From Hyperoplus lanceolatus (taxonomy: Eukaryota; Chordata; Actinopteri; Uranoscopiformes; Ammodytidae), in assembly GCA_026929865.2 (NCBI GenBank), contig CM049400.1:17182501-17246500 (forward strand): a stretch of DNA of 64,000 nucleotides, given 5' to 3'. Positions within the stretch are counted from its first letter, which is position 1. Each line of letters starts with the position of its first letter. The notes beneath the pieces were generated by a model. That model was not told the DNA's origin and searched no databases. It worked only from the letters and a program-made list of their open reading frames with translations. The position numbers and the translations under genes are program-made. Below, piece after piece: positions 23,346-37,740 of the stretch.

Positions 23346-23939
23346 CCTTTTTTCCCTCTTGTTTTTGACTGGCCAGTTGATGTTTTTTTCCTCGCTACCC
23401 TTCTTTTTTTGACACAGGCAGTCGAGACTGGATCACCCGAGTGAAACCACCTGGTGTGTCGCCCTCCTTCCTACCCCCTTTTTCCTCCCATATATGCACT
23501 CAGTGATCATCTCCGTCCCTGGCTGCACGCCAGGTCACCTTGGCAACCCCGCCATAGAATGTGAGCGGAAATATTTTGCCCATTTTTATTATTATTTGCT
23601 GCTGACGCTGTGCTTTTTAATAATGTCTCTGTGTGTGTATGTGTGTGTGTGTGAGTGTACACGCGTCGGTGTATTTTTCGAAACTCTCCTTGGATCCCTT
23701 TTTCGAAGCAAGAGCATTAACATACCGCGTATTCCCCTCCTCAGCACAGTGAGGGAGAGCAGAGAGAATGTGCAGCTTGCTTTAAGTGGAACTTTAAGAG
23801 TCACACAACATGCAGCTGGTCTTTATTACTTCCCCTTTGGTTCATTGAAGCATAATTACATTCTGACTTCATCCCAACCTTAGCATGACCTCTGCTCCCC
23901 TGTCAGACAAACTGGCAGCTCCACACGCCCGCATACATG

Positions 23940-23954
23940 CGCACACACACATAT

Positions 23955-23989
<35 letters not shown>

Positions 23990-24000
23990 CACATACACAC
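23940..24000. repeat. (CA)n microsatellite
   Basis: CA units with occasional TA and AA interruptions. Open frames through it are low-complexity artefacts. Confidence 0.95.
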
Positions 24001-24147
24001 TTACATTTATGCATACCCGCCACCGCCGCAGCACATGCAAACACAAATATCACAAATGCAGATTTTTCATGCATGCATGCACACATGCACATATATACAG
24101 GCACATTCACTCTCTCGCTCTCTCTCTCCCTCGCTCCCTTTCTCCCA

Positions 24148-24178
24148 CATACACACACACACACACACACGCACACAC
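24148..24178. repeat. (CA)n microsatellite
   Basis: About fifteen CA units after a CT-rich run at 24,108-24,146. Confidence 0.9.
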
Positions 24179-24312
24179 AAAATCCCACCTACAAACATAC
24201 AGACAGACATTTAGCCGTCTGAGCTGAGATCATACTGGACCAATGTAATAGTGTAAGTGAGCCCAAACACAAATTGGGCTCCTGCTGGAAAACTCTGCTC
24301 CATGCAAGTTCT

Positions 24313-24315
<3 letters not shown>

Positions 24316-24402
<87 letters not shown>
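24316..24402. repeat. (GT)n microsatellite, about 43 units, uninterrupted
   Basis: Roughly 86 bases of perfect GT repeat, the longest pure tandem tract in the window and likely highly polymorphic. Confidence 0.97.
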
Positions 24403-24404
<2 letters not shown>

Positions 24405-27400
24405 CGTGTATGTCTTTGAGGCTTCCTAGATGGGAATGTACCCCACTGACCCCATCCCTCCCTCCCTCTGGTTTTCCTGTCCTATGCTATTCTAATTGGA
24501 AATGGTTGCTAGTCAGACACAAATTATGACTTTTTACTGTCACGTTTCCATCCTTCTCCTTCTCCTTCTCCTCCTCTTTCTATTTCTCTCCGCTCGGTTG
24601 CCTTCCGCTTTGTTCACTCTTTTTCTGACTTTCGAGGTAGTGATGTAGTTATGCGTTTTCCAGACTGCACATTTTTTCTCCTATTGTAATTATCAACAGG
24701 GTTTCCCCACATCGAAACAGATGAGCAATGTCCCTCAGTAGGACAACACTGAACAGACCCTTGCCTGCGACCTGGTTAAGGCTGGGATCGTCGGAATGAG
24801 GTTAGGAAAGGTTGTGTAGAGCTCAGTGTCTGTTTGTTACCTCAAAGTTAAAAGGAGGACAGCCAGGTTAAGTGGATGTTGGGTTATATTTTGTTCCAAA
24901 GAAGTTGGACAGGGGGCTAAGGGTATATCAGGGTTGTTTATGGGGTGATGCTGGACTGGGTGGACTTGTTAAACATCATTATGGCCTCTTGACGTCACCG
25001 GCCTAATATTTGGGAAACACAACTGTCCCTGTGATGTGCCGATGCCATGCTACTCACCTCACAGCAAATATTTACCAGCACAAAAGCCGCACCGCGGGCA
25101 AGGCCCAGACAATGCAGTGCCAAGTAATCTGCCTGATTACTCTTAGTGTATTCCTCGACAACCATTACAAAGATGTTCCTTCCTTGAACATAGAGTAAAA
25201 ACAGCCATGAGACATCTATGCTCTACTTTGCATATAGTATGACATATGTATTCTGATAATAGCGCTGCAATGGAATCCTTGCCGTGATCCATCAGCGTCG
25301 TGATAAGAAGCCTCACTGGCACCAAAAAGAAGCCACGGAGTCATAAGATCACATCATTTAGCATCCCTCTTTGCCAAGTCTTGGTATAATCATATCACTC
25401 TGTGTTATGAGATTATTATCATGCATGACAGAAACGTTGGGGTGCCCTGCCACCGTAGAGTGTTCCAAAGTATCCATCAGGGTTTCCCTCAATTTAGAAA
25501 TGAGATCATTGTCATATGGCAACATGATTCTAACTTTAAACCAGGTTTGGTCCACTGTTTCCCACTCCACCCTTCAACCACACCAGGAATATCACTCACT
25601 CGCCCAGTCTGAGAACACTTACTATATGCCGGTCGATGCATGAGCATGTGTTTGTGTGATTGCACATTATGGTGAAAAAAGAGTGAGTGTGTGGAAGCAA
25701 AATAGAGTGTGAGACTATCACATTCTCCAAATAAAACAGTGCTCAGATTGGAAGATGGAAAAGCCTCGGTGAGTGATGTCAGACAGATTTTACACACAAG
25801 ATTCAGTCGTGGAACAGAGTTCAACACACTGAAAACTCAAAACCATTTTAGTAGCTCTTCCACTCTACTCATATCTCAATCACCATGTAAGAAACAGCCG
25901 AGCACTGACCATACAGGTACATCAATTTTCACTTCATTTTCATCACCTTCCATGTGTGTGTTTTTGTGAGGTCTGTGACCAATTATGAGGAGTTTATTTC
26001 ATGACGTCCACTGCTTTTCTCCTGTACTTGATATCTCTTATGTGAAAATGATTTTCACTTTGTCCATTGCACGCATGTCCACATTTAGCCACCTGCTACG
26101 GTTGGCTGATAATTTTTGATGGTGCTATGTGGCTGATGGTGGGCTAACCTACTATCCGAGGGAAGCAGAGCTACCTTGGGCTGTAATGTAGTGTCTGTAA
26201 TGTGTTTGCTGTCTCGTTCTCATCTTATGTCTCTCCCCCTTGCTTGTTCTCTTTCCTTTTTCTATTTCAAGCCTCTTTCCACAGCCTGGGCCTGTTACTG
26301 AGAAATAAACACTGGATGAGTGTAAAGCTGTATTAGGACATTGCAAAAGGCTCCATGCAAAAGCCCTGCTGGAGCTATGAGGGTACAATGTGAAGACCAC
26401 ATAAGGTGCTCTAGTAAGATAGCTTACTATAAATACATTTGAACAAGAGATTATTGATCTTCTGCTTTTTAATTACAGTACAGTAGAAGTGATACACATT
26501 TTCAGTACCAATACCTGTCCGATGCCTGTTGTCTGAATCACAATTACTGTTTGCAAATAAAGAATCCATAGCTCAGTAAGTGTCTCTATTTCAGAGGCTG
26601 GACAAATTTGTATGTTGTGATTCAATGGAATTTCCAGAGCAAACCCACTGATCCCTCTTTTTGCTTTCTGTTATCCGGCGCAGTGGGTGTGGTTTTCCAC
26701 TCCATTTCAATTTGGCACCCAAAACCCCTAAAGCCACCAACGGCAACCTCAATCGACGGCTCTGCACGTAAACAAAATGTCAGGTGTAGCGATAGCTTCG
26801 TGAACCGTACAGACTAATAAACACATTTGGCACGGCTCGATGTGGCGATATCCAATAAGGGAAACATACGGTATGTCTCCACCACTTGAAATCTGGAAAC
26901 TGAAGTTCACTACAGCCTCTCCAGGACATGCTGCGGTTTGATTATACTGATAACCATTCAGTGTCATACCTGCTGCCTCATATGCCGCGTACATTCCTCC
27001 AAGCAAGTTTTTTCTTCCCTTGCCAGCCAGCGTAAACACAATTACTTTGGGTATATATAAAATGCACAAAATTAATTGATAATGTACAACACATCCACCT
27101 AGTGGTGTTGTGGGGATACTGCATTTAGCTAAATCTTTCGCTGACAATAAATCAATTTATACCCAAGAGTCATTTACAGTTTAACAGAGATAAGCCTGAA
27201 TATGATTTAAAAATGTATTTTTATTTTTTTATGTTTTGTATACACCTTAATCTGTGCATGCACTCAAAAAGGAGTTATGCTCCAGCATGACTGGGTATGT
27301 GGGTCCTGTATGTGTGAGTGTGTGGCTAAATGTGTAAGTGACCTGTGCAAATAGTTTGAAAGAGATGACATCATCCTATGTGAGAACATGATCTAAAATA

Positions 27401-28529
27401 TACCCTCTCAGATATTTCCCTTGCTGCTGCAGTAGTCGCCACAACTAAATTACATGTTGGCATATGCTCCCTTGGCTAAATTCAGCAAGCAACGTGAGTC
27501 CACAGTATGTCAAATTTCACAGATGTCAGTCATATCATCAGATCCATAACTTGCTCTGTGTACCCAAGAGGTTGCATACACCTAGGACATTTAAGGGTCA
27601 GTGCTCAATTGCATTTAAAAAAAAATTTTTTTTTTAAATAAACAAATGCACTTGTAGACTTTTTAAAAATAGAGCATGTGGATTTCTTTATTTCATTTCA
27701 TACTTTTAAAAACACAACAATCTTCTTTTTATTCTTTTTCTGTTCTTTTTCCTTTTTTTCTCAAAAATGGTATCCCACTGCACTGTTAATCCAAAATATC
27801 CACTTGTTAATATTAGAGTAACTGTAAAAGCCCACGGGCCTGAGTAAGCATATGGGTGTGTGTCCTAGTCTGCAGGTCCAGGGGCCTTGAAGGGAGCTGC
27901 AGTTCAATCCAAATGAATGGGGGCATTATGTAAGTGCTTACAACATCGAGAAATTATGTAAATTGTTCCGTTGCTACACAACAAAGCTCCTCCTGTCAAA
28001 ACATAAACAACATTGTACAAATTGCCAAATGTTGAAATATGATGAAATCCGCCTCAGGGGTTGTATTGACGATTATATGTATGTACACACATAAGGGAAA
28101 ATTGCGCTTGTTTACAAAAACCTCAACTTTGCAAATTTATGAATCATAGGCCGCTCCCATGAACAATGAACTTCGATGAAATTAACTTTTTGGCCGGCAA
28201 CCACAAACTTCCATGGATCACATAGTAAGATTTATAAAGGGCTCAAGTCATTCTTAAGTGTTTGAAAACTAATTTGATATGAGATTACGAGTAGATGCTC
28301 TTCTTAGTTCATCTCTAATGATGTAGGTGACGTGGAGTGGTCCAGCTGTGAGCCATCATCGAACACAGTGCTGTCCCACCTCATGCATCCTTTATGCGTC
28401 ACTAGCTGTTTGAACTTCCCTGGCTGTTTTTATTTGGTTATGCATCTAAATCATCAGGGGTCAAGTAAACAGCTCTGTTGGAGGTAAACAGCCTGAGGGA
28501 TAGGCTTTCCTCTGGGGCCTTTAGCAGCA

Positions 28530-28563
28530 TACACACACACACGCACACACAGGCACACACATA
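28530..28563. repeat. (CA)n microsatellite
   Basis: ACACAC runs with GC and GG interruptions just before a short non-coding frame. Confidence 0.85.
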
Positions 28564-31500
28564 GGCACATTCGTACACATCTGCCCTCGAATCTGGGTGC
28601 AGATCAAACCGTTCACGTGTATGTTGCTCTTATCATTGCGGGTTAAGTTCCAGGCCTTTCTTCGCGCTGAAAGATCCCATGATGCTGTACCGGCGGCTAT
28701 GGCTGTTGCCGAGATGAGCGGTGAGACAATGTTTTCAAGGATTCGCAATGACCTCTGCTTCTCATCGCACACACATACACAACCACCTTCTCATCAGCTC
28801 AAGGTAAGAAAGAGGGGCAGAGAGTGAGGGAGAGGATCAAAGCCGGTTAGTGGGATGGATTCTCCGAAATGAATAGTGCCGGGGGATATTGCTTTAACCT
28901 TTGTCCAAAGCGCTGTGCTCAGGGACCTCCCTGTTTGTTTTAACAGCTCAGACTTAGCAAGGGTCTCTCTAGCCACATAAGGAATCTAGGCTAACAAGAT
29001 GTATTCACTGCATTTATGCAGTGTGTTCGGTATCACGAGAGGTTGCTCATCTGCAGACTGTCCTCTGCTGCGACTTCCAATTAGGATAACATCGACTCCG
29101 AAAATTGATAAGGCGTTGTTATGGTCCACATGCTATTTTTGGCATTTAGTCAACGTTGAAGGAGTTTGATCATTTGCGCAGGCAGATGTACGGTAGTGTT
29201 TTATTTCACGGGTAGATCAAAAGTCTCTGCATGCTGTGTCTAACCACAACTAGTATTATATTGGGATTATTTGTTTTTTTCTGCCTATCCACCTCACAGG
29301 GAGGCTAGGCCATCAACAACTCTACTCCGCCACTCCCTGTTCTTGATCAAAATCTCACAAGAACTGTAGATGAATCTCATTGTAGTATATCAAACTGCTC
29401 TTGTCTATTATGCAATTAACACAGTGGGCGCAGCTCCGCTCTCGTTTTGTCGCTGAAAAGGTCCCACGGTGCCGTTTTGGAGCGGAACGCTAAATTATGT
29501 TGGGGAGTTTTGGCGGGACCACTCTTATCCTATCATCACCGTCTGTGTCATTGCCCTCTACTCCCATCCTTAAAGGAAGCAGTATAAGGATGTTTTGAAG
29601 CCACACACACACGTTATTGGGAGAAAATGGCCTGTTGTCATCTGGTGGATCATAGACTCCGTGTGTGTGGTACAAGTATGTTGAGAATATGCATGTTTTG
29701 AATGACTCACTGAGGGAGAGTTTGAAATATTTCATCTGCCGTTGACTACTTCAATACCTTTGGCCTTGGAGGATCATTTACATGCATGCTATGCTAATCA
29801 TCATAAAACATGATGGTATTATTAAATATTTCCCCACATGTGCGGCTTTCACTGAAGCTTTGTGGTTAAATCCCAAACTTTGTTCTCGGAAATAACATCC
29901 TTGTTTCTTGTCTTGTCATACACAGCAGTTGACCTGTTTTGGGTGAAATAAGTGAGGCGGAGAACGGGATGGTGTGTGTACGAGTGAGAGTGAGGAGGGT
30001 CTCGCGAGAGGGGTGGTTAGAATAACAATCTGTGAACTCCAGCAAACACAAACGCTCTCTCCTTGTGGCCTGTTAAATTGGCTTCTCCGAATTCACTCTA
30101 TCCCACTTGAAAAGCTATAGGACATATTGAAGACCTTAGTTTCTCTCCCTGTCCTACTAATAATCTGCCCCTCTCATCTGGGCCTCCCTCCCTCTCTCCT
30201 TCCATCCTTTCTTCTTTCTCTCCATCCTTCCTTCTCTCACACACAGCTGCACTCCTGCAGGACGGCAAGGGGGAAGAAAAGATAAAGATAGATGTATTGA
30301 TAGATCTGTTGCAGAGTGAAGAGGTAAAGCATTAAGCAGTGATGGAAAGGAGAAGAAATTGAATGCTGCACATACGTATATGGCTGTAAAATGAAAGACT
30401 GCTATATGATGACAACGTGAGCGCCCTCCTTGATTAATGATCAGTAACTACATTGAAAATGCATTGATATGGCAAAGTCTCCCTCACTTCATACCTCTCA
30501 TCTCCTTCCCTCTCGAGGATACTGTTCATGCCTATGGTAGAGACTTTGATGACTTTGGTTTCTGATTGCAAGACATTTAACTGTCCAGCCCTGTGTAAAT
30601 CTGCCTGGGTAGGAAAGCAATATGTGGCTGATGACATGTTCCCTGCTCACAAAAACCCTGCATGACATGTCTTGTCCTACTGTCTTCACAAACAGCCTTG
30701 CATATGCTTGAACCTCAAATAGCAATATGAAGTAAGTGGGACTTGATGGTTTCGTATTGGAAGTTTCCCTTGACCTTTGACCTGGTGCTGAAACATATCA
30801 TTCAATGCAAGCCAGGTGTATTTAGACGTCGCTGTGCACACAGGTTATGGAGGGTGTATGTTAAGGGGCCTGGGTAATAACCCTCACAGAGGGTCTCACA
30901 CTCGCACAACAAGCCCCCATATCAAGGGAGCTTTGAGAAGGAAATGAGCCAAGAAAGAAAAGCACACAGCAGGAGCTGAGGAGCCACATTTCAAAATTAT
31001 TAATATTGTTTTTCGTAGTAATCCAAACACTCCCAGGGGATTAGGGAAAGGGGGCAGAGACAGAGAAGGAAGCAGGTAGATTATCAGTCCGTGTGCAATT
31101 CTTTGGTTCAACTGAAATGTCAACATGTGATAGAAAGAGGGAACGGTTTAAAAAAAAAACTCAGTAGTGGCCTTGGTTATATAAAGTCGGAAAGCTGAAT
31201 GAAACACTATCTTTATGGCAGGGCTACAGCAAGAACTGGAACTTGTGCTTTGGCTGTAGCTAAAAAAACATCCTCAGCTCTGAGCTTGTCGTTTTCATTC
31301 AGACTCTTGTTTTCTTTCAGCTAAAAGCAAGCTCGCCTGCCCAGAGAGCTGGCTAGCACTGGACACACAGTCGCACAATGTGTTCCTCGCTCCCCGACTG
31401 CCAAGCTCCACTCTGCTTGAGCCTCAAAAACAGCCAGAACCAGACACATGCCGCCATGATACTGTACTAATGGTCACGATGCAAATAATGTTACGCAGAA

Positions 31501-33240
31501 GGAGAGGCTGATGCGGTTGTAAATAGCAATCTGGACTTGTTTCAACAATAACAGTCCTCTGAAATCAGAGGGATATTAACAAACCCCTACATGTTCCTCA
31601 TTGAGGGGATGTTTTTCTCCCCGGTCTGTTGGGAAACACTGTTGTAGTGATGAGATAAGTTGTCACATTAAGCCAGTTGTGTACAACGTGGAGGTCCATC
31701 TTGTTTCAATTAAAAACTCCAAAGCGTCTGTTTTTGATTAGGGGTCTGGCAAAACCAAGGTGATTCCTTAAAAAAAAAAAATTAAAACCACCAGAGAGGC
31801 TGAGCAGTGCTAAAAAACGCTTAACAAAGAATAATTGCAGAGCGGTGGAAGGTATCTCACTCTCATCCTCCTTACCCTGCCGTTTCCTTCCTTCTGGCCT
31901 ATATAGTCCACATGCCGGATGAACAGAGCTAACCTTGAAGGGGTTTGCACAGGGTGATGGGGTAGGTGGTATGGGGTTTATGAAATCAATCCTTCTCCCC
32001 TAACACCTCTTTATCCATTTTATCCCTGCATTTTTTTCTCACTCCCTGCTTGCTCTTTCACCTCACGCTCCTTTCCCATTCCTTCCCTATGTGAGGATTA
32101 CTGTGGATCTGGCGAGTTTCAGACAAACTCGACTAGTGTTTTCTGCACAGCAGGGCTTAAGGTTTACTCCAGAGTGGAGGGCCTGTTTGCTGTGATTTGA
32201 TGTTGAACCATCACTTCCCCTGCTTGACCGAACAGTCACTTCATCTCCTCATCCCACATCCCAAGACCAATGGTATTTGGTTTTTACAAGCACACTACAT
32301 CTTATCTTGCGACCTTGTCACTAAGTAAGTTCAAATTCCAGATAGATTGTAACCACAGATGCGGTCTTAAAACAATTAGGCTTCTTGCTCATATACTGTA
32401 GACAGTGACAGTTGCTCAGTCTCGAGTGTCTGGAGTGGGTAGAGAGCAGCGGGCTGACTGACAGACAGTGGACAGAATGATATATGCCTCTCTAATGTTG
32501 TGCACGTCAAAGAATACTCCACTAGCCGCAAGGGTGCTTCTTGTATAGTGACTGGTGACCGGTGTGAAGCTCTTGGTAATTTGCTGGTCACAAAGAGTGC
32601 AGGGATGCATGAAGTGAGCAGCGCCAAACAAAGAAATAAATGTTGTTTGGGAAAGACAAACAGCACTTCTCATGACGCTGGGCATTTCTTAGAATGCGGT
32701 CGGATCTAATGAGCGATTGAGCCAGTGACGCAGCGATTATCTCCTTTCATCTCTTTTATTCTCTCATCTTTGATTGTCATTTCTTCATCTCTGTGATAAG
32801 GTCCTTTATTGGGTGGCATATCTGTGTCTCATCCCCCTCAGCCTCAAAGTAAAGGAAGCCTAGAGGAGACAGGCCGGCAAACATAACGATGACAAATTCA
32901 GACAGATTTCATCTGATAGACCCTAATGAGTTGTTCCTGGAGATGTGCGTTTTGTTTTGTGTAAAAGACACAACTAGAAATATCTACTTAATAAAGAAAA
33001 CATACAGTACTACTAGATATTTGGATATTAATAACCAAATAATTTAAAGATGTTTGTGATAATATTATGCGTTTAGGCCTAGAATATTAACCATATCCTT
33101 GCTAAGATTTTTTTTTTTAAATTGCTGAGTTAGAAAACAAACAAAAGATATTTTGAAATATATATTGTCCTTTCTGATTTAGGACTTTAAAATGAAATGA
33201 AAAAGAAAAAATTGTAGGCCTATTATTCGTAGTACACAGC

Positions 33241-33560
33241 AAATTCGGGCCTTAGGAATAAACTCACATGGAGTTAAAATCAACTCAATCAAAGTGTATA
33301 TGTAGGACCATCGAATACACTCTGGGCCATTGATATTTTAACCCTTTGCAGGAGTAAAAACTGAACTCTTTTGGGAGTTAAAATACTAATCCCATGTAGA
33401 GTAAAATCCAACTTTCACCTTGAGTTCATTTGAATGTGACCTATTTCATGGACTTTATATTCAACACTTAATGGAGTTAATATTCAACCCCTAATGGAGT
33501 AAATATTTACAGTAACACTTTATTGAGTTAATATTTGCATTCCAAACCACTAGAAATAAC
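33241..33560. repeat. Degenerate short repeats around GAGTTAA
   Basis: GAGTTAA/GAGTAAA and ATATTCAAC/AATATTTAC words recur about every 20-40 bases in both orientations (GAGTTAAAATCAACTC, GGAGTTAATATTCAACC). It looks like a decayed tandem or MITE-derived array. It lies directly before a TTAA element. Confidence 0.55.
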
Positions 33561-33606
33561 TACATATAAAACAATATTAATTATCTATTTTTTGTACAAC
33601 ACAGTG

Positions 33607-34218
33607 TTAAAGAGGACCTATTATGCTACTTTTCTGGTCTTAATTTCTTGTTTTACACTGCTATAGATCAACCTGACACGAATCACATCACAAAAAACTA
33701 TGTAGATTTTCGGGAATCTCTTTCTCTTATTTTGGCGATCCAGCACATCCTGTCAACACTTGAGTGTGTGTGCTTCGGCTCCCTCCGCCTGTGCTTCGGC
33801 CATCTCCGCTCCCCCCCCCCCCCCTCCTGCAAACCCCACTCCGTTGTGATTGGTTACCTTCCTTCCGGAACACTTTCAGTGGCGGGAAGCGCGAGCATGG
33901 ACCTATAAGGGCGCGAGGCAGACGCGAACAGGGAAGTGACAGCATTACCATACATGGAAACATCCGCGTGGAGACGTCACAAAGTTTTATGCGACGTCAC
34001 AAATTATGAAAGGGTAGACCGCTTTGAAGACGTGACTTCTCGACTGGCTAGAATAGTGTTTAGTGCTCTGCACAGACACCCCAGACGGTCAGCAGGGAAT
34101 ATGTCGAAATGCATGTAAGTCATTATTTGATAATTTAGTATGGTTAAGCATGACTATGAATCATCATAACAACGTTTATAGGTCATAAAAGTCAAAAAGC
34201 ATCATAGGTCCTCTTTAA
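33607..34218. mobile_element. TTAA-flanked MITE (piggyBac/Kolobok type)
   Basis: TTAA lies at 33607-33610 and 34215-34218. Inside each is AGAGGACCTATTATGCT (left) and AGAGGACCTATGATGCT (right, reversed), 16 of 17 matching. At ~612 bases with no transposase it is non-autonomous. An eleven-base C run sits near 33,812-33,823. Choice between the two TTAA superfamilies cannot be made from the ends alone. Confidence 0.85.
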
Positions 34219-34784
34219 ATCCAAGTCACAGTTTTAATACTTTTCCTTTATTAAAGCAATTTAAACATGTTACTGCAAACATTCACATCCAAAACTGTTC
34301 TGAGGGAAGCTAAGCAGTTGGGATATTATGTGGAAAAGTACACTTACAAATACATTAATATAACATAAAATTTAATGACGCAAATATAAAATGGTAAAGA
34401 CACTCATTTGGATATTTTTGCAAAATAATAATGCCGATGCCACATTCCTTTGTATTGTACAGTATAACGTTTTCGAAGGAAAAAAGTGCCAACATTGTGT
34501 AAGCAACTTTGTATCTAGATTCCAGTAAGCCAAAAATGTTTACAAATTAAATATTACAACTCTGACACCACATTAGTATATCTATCTCACCCATAGAGCA
34601 TTTTAAAATCAAAACATCAGCCGTGTCCTTGGATGATTCTGCAGGTGGGATATTTGAAATGCAAACAACACAAGAGTTTTACCAACTGTTGTTTTCCATT
34701 AGCTCAGAATAGTCATCACACTCACATTACACTTTCAAGATACAGATTTAGAAAAAATAAAACAAGTTTGCAATCACTTACCAT

Positions 34785-35874
34785 CAGTGTTGGGAATAAC
34801 GCCGTTTAAAATAACGGCGTTAGGTAACGCCGTTCTTTTTTCAGTAACGGGGTAATCTAACTAATTACTTTTTCCGTCGTTACAACGCCGTTATCGTTAC
34901 TGAACGTTAAATGCGGTGCGTTACTATGAATTGATTGAATAAACTGTGTAATCCGAACGCACCCCTGGCTCCATATTGCTAGTGAGGAGACCGGTGTGTT
35001 TTAAGTTGTGTTTTATTCAGTGTGGATGACATTATAACTGTCAGTTAGCGCCGTCACGTCAGTCAGCCGGAGCGCCTGTTTAGTGAAGTTTCTTTTTCTT
35101 TTTCTCTCTGTTGTGTGAGCCTGCACTTTGCCGCAGTAATTACCTATCGGTCGAAACGTGCCCTCCCTGAGTTTGTTTGCATCGCCCTTGTGAGTAAGTG
35201 CATGGAGTTTTCCCATCTCTATAAGTTATAATTTATGCACGTTATTAAACGGCCGCGATTCGCCGGTTGAAACAGCTGTTTAGCGTGTCATCACAAGCCG
35301 AATATTGCTACTGTTCTTTTCCTGGGATCTGTATGCTGCTGTGCATGTTAAAGAAGGAAATAAACATAGGATAAATCCTTACTCCTCCTCTCATCGTCTC
35401 ATGCTTAATAGTCTGACGTTTTTGGCCTTAAGTAGTGTTTTATTATTTAGGCTACTATAGTGGCTTTAGCCGACACCCCTGAAGTGAATCCAGTGATAGG
35501 CCTATAGCAGATCAGCACGGTACATTCAGCAGTTTCCTCTACTACTTTTTTTGAGAACGAAATACTTGAAGTGCAGGATAAACCTCTTGCTGTCTATTGA
35601 TGTGCAATACACATTGAAGGTTATGTAGCCTACAAGTAGGCCTGCCTGTTTGTTCTACTCATTTCAACTGACTTGTGAAAACTGCTCAGAAAAATCTATT
35701 TTTTTGACATATAGCAACTTTTTTTTTTACAGTAGGCTAACGCAAATAGTTACTTTCCCTGGTAACTAATTACTTCTATTATAAAGTAATTCAGTTACTA
35801 ACTCAGTTACTTTTTGGAACAAGTAGTGAGTAACTATAACTAATTACTTTTTTAAAGTAACGTTCCCAACACTG
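34785..35874. mobile_element. hAT non-autonomous element, 8-bp duplication
   Basis: CTTACCAT is duplicated at 34777-34784 and 35875-35882. The tips are CAGTGTTGGGAATAACGCC and, reversed, CAGTGTTGGGAACGTTACTT. The sub-terminal regions are rich in AACGCCGTTA and AGTAACTNAGTTAC words, typical of a widespread fish hAT MITE group. 1090 bases, no transposase. Confidence 0.9.
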
Positions 35875-36345
35875 CTTACCATTAACAGTGCAGCTGAAAA
35901 CCCACTTCTTTGACTGTGACAAGTTCTAAAGACATCCACCTCTATGCCCTGCTCATCTCTGACTTTTAGCTCTCTCTGCTGCACTAAAGAATAAGAACAA
36001 AACACAAGTTTTACATTCAAGATTTGACATTCAAAACATGTATTTCACAATTGCACTGTTGTATTTATAACAGCACTGGTCATATGTTGCAATTCTTTTT
36101 TAAATTAAAAAAAAGTATTTTATTACTTTTCGCTCATTTAAAAAATACAATAGAGAAAAATAGATTTGATTGTTAATTCAAAGTCATATGAAATCATACA
36201 GATGGCGTTTCAAAAAAATGCCTTATTACATATCAGGGATGCATAGGCCTACAGTATGCATTACAGTTGGTTTGACCTCAAAAACTGACTGTTATCTTAG
36301 CCAAATTTGCCAATACATTGTCATTACCTTGTCCACACTTCCTTA

Positions 36346-36370
36346 AGGTGCGAACACACTACACGCGTTA
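36346..36370. repeat. Possible DNA-element end
   Basis: TTAAGGTGCGAACACACTAC, followed by CGCG-rich sequence, resembles the tip of fish MITEs (compare GCTGGGAACACACCGC at 46857). No matching right end was found, so the extent is unknown. Confidence 0.3.
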
Positions 36371-36942
36371 CCCGCGTATGCTTTACGTGCGTAACGCAGC
36401 TAAAATGTTTCTTGATCATTTTGTGTCCAAAATGGTTATACGCGCGTAACGTGCCTAGTCTCCCTCCCGATAATGTATTTCCCCTAATCAACCATGGCTG
36501 CGATCAGACCCGACCCGACACAACAGTGTGCATGTCCGCACAAAAAGAACAACAACACGGCCAACAACTGTGCCAAAAGACAAAGTGAACAGCACACATA
36601 GCCTAGCAGCATCGTTACAGGCGGCGCAACATAAAGGCAAGTAGCCAACATTACCCTACCTGGCTGTGATAGGGGACCGTGGCTGGCGTAGATCAACACC
36701 GGTTCTTCGCTCTACTTGTCGTGAAAGTCCCCCGGACATAGCAGTCATGTTTGGGTTCATAATATGAGGCGCTAGCCGCCTGCACACAACAGGGTGAGTT
36801 AACTAATGCTATACGGCGCTAACTTGTTTTATCGGCTAAAGCACAGCCGCACATATTCACTGAATTAACCAGGAAGTCCATTCTCCTGGTTTACTGTCCC
36901 CTATTCCCGAGCTGCTGTCATACAGCACCGGCTGCCTGCAAT

Positions 36943-37740
36943 CAGAGGTGGATTACTGCACGGGCACACCAGGCACAGGCCCAGGGGCCCAAGGGCTCAG
37001 GGGGGCCCTAACGGCCTCCACACACATCCTACCTCTACAGCGCGTCTACCTCGCGTCTGCGTCTGACTTTTTGTCACTGACCGTGTAATCAACCTAGAGC
37101 GGACACACAACCAACCTCAGACGCACTGCTGATGCGCGTCGGAGGCACGTCTGCAGCGACGCTCCCCTTTACCTCAGGAAGCTCGCCTATTTTTTTCTGA
37201 GAGCTGCGCGTCTCTCTCGGGTCTCTCTGCTTTAACTGATAGAGAAATACTCTGCTGCGAGTCCTATTGACTTCATACCGGCAGCTTTCGCTGTAGTTTC
37301 ACCATTTCCTGGTGTGTCCCTTTCAAAATAAGACTTCCAACAAGCGAAAATTAAGAAAAAAAAAAAAAAAGGCAATGGGGCGCACGGATTACTGTCCAGA
37401 CTCAATATAAATCATATGCATCATAAATGACAGGAGATAACTTCATTTTTAATGGGAATTATCTATGAAAACTCTATGTAGAAAGATAGGGCTTTTAGAA
37501 GCAGTGCTGCAGCAGCAGCTGCTGCTGAGACGTTCCATGTGTGTCCGAGAAAAGTCCGAGACACGCAGCAGTAAGGTAAGGCGATGCGCTGCAGAGGTAG
37601 ACCCAGGATGTGTGCAGAGGTCGTAAGCCAGAGATACTGTTAGTAACTTTTCATGTCGCATAGTCAAAGAGCTCAGTCACTTATGTCAATAACAGGGTCC
37701 AAAAAGGAATAGCCTAAATATAAGGATACTCATTAAAATT
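36943..37740. repeat. Repeat-like region preceding a LINE fragment
   Basis: It begins CAGAGGTGGATTACTGCACG with GGGCCC-rich subterminal sequence, the look of a DNA-element end. Around 37,445-37,540 it aligns with 45,377-45,470 (TTAATGGGAATTATC, then GCAGTGCTGCAGCAG/GCAGCGCTGCAGCAG). No gene was recognised. Confidence 0.4.

Larger units (their letters stand above)
22560..33240. other. TE-poor non-coding block, no gene recognised
   Basis: Over 10 kb no transposon protein, clear element ends or host exon was recognised. It contains a purine-rich tract (23,177-23,345), CA/GT microsatellites (23,940-24,000; 24,148-24,178; 24,316-24,402; 28,530-28,563) and many short non-homologous frames. It could be intron or intergenic host DNA with conserved non-coding elements, which cannot be judged from one sequence. 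Confidence 0.5.

Noticed and set aside
23880-24529. Several ~100-codon frames of THTHTH / VCVCVC composition
   Set aside because: Translations of CA/GT microsatellites.
26749-27147. 132-codon minus-strand open frame
   Set aside because: Not a family I recognise; no splice context, and the sequence looks like repeat or random non-coding DNA.
35883-36060. AAAACCCACTTCTTTGACTG segment resembling a LINE protein tail
   Set aside because: Only a few codons fit and stops follow at once; too weak to annotate.
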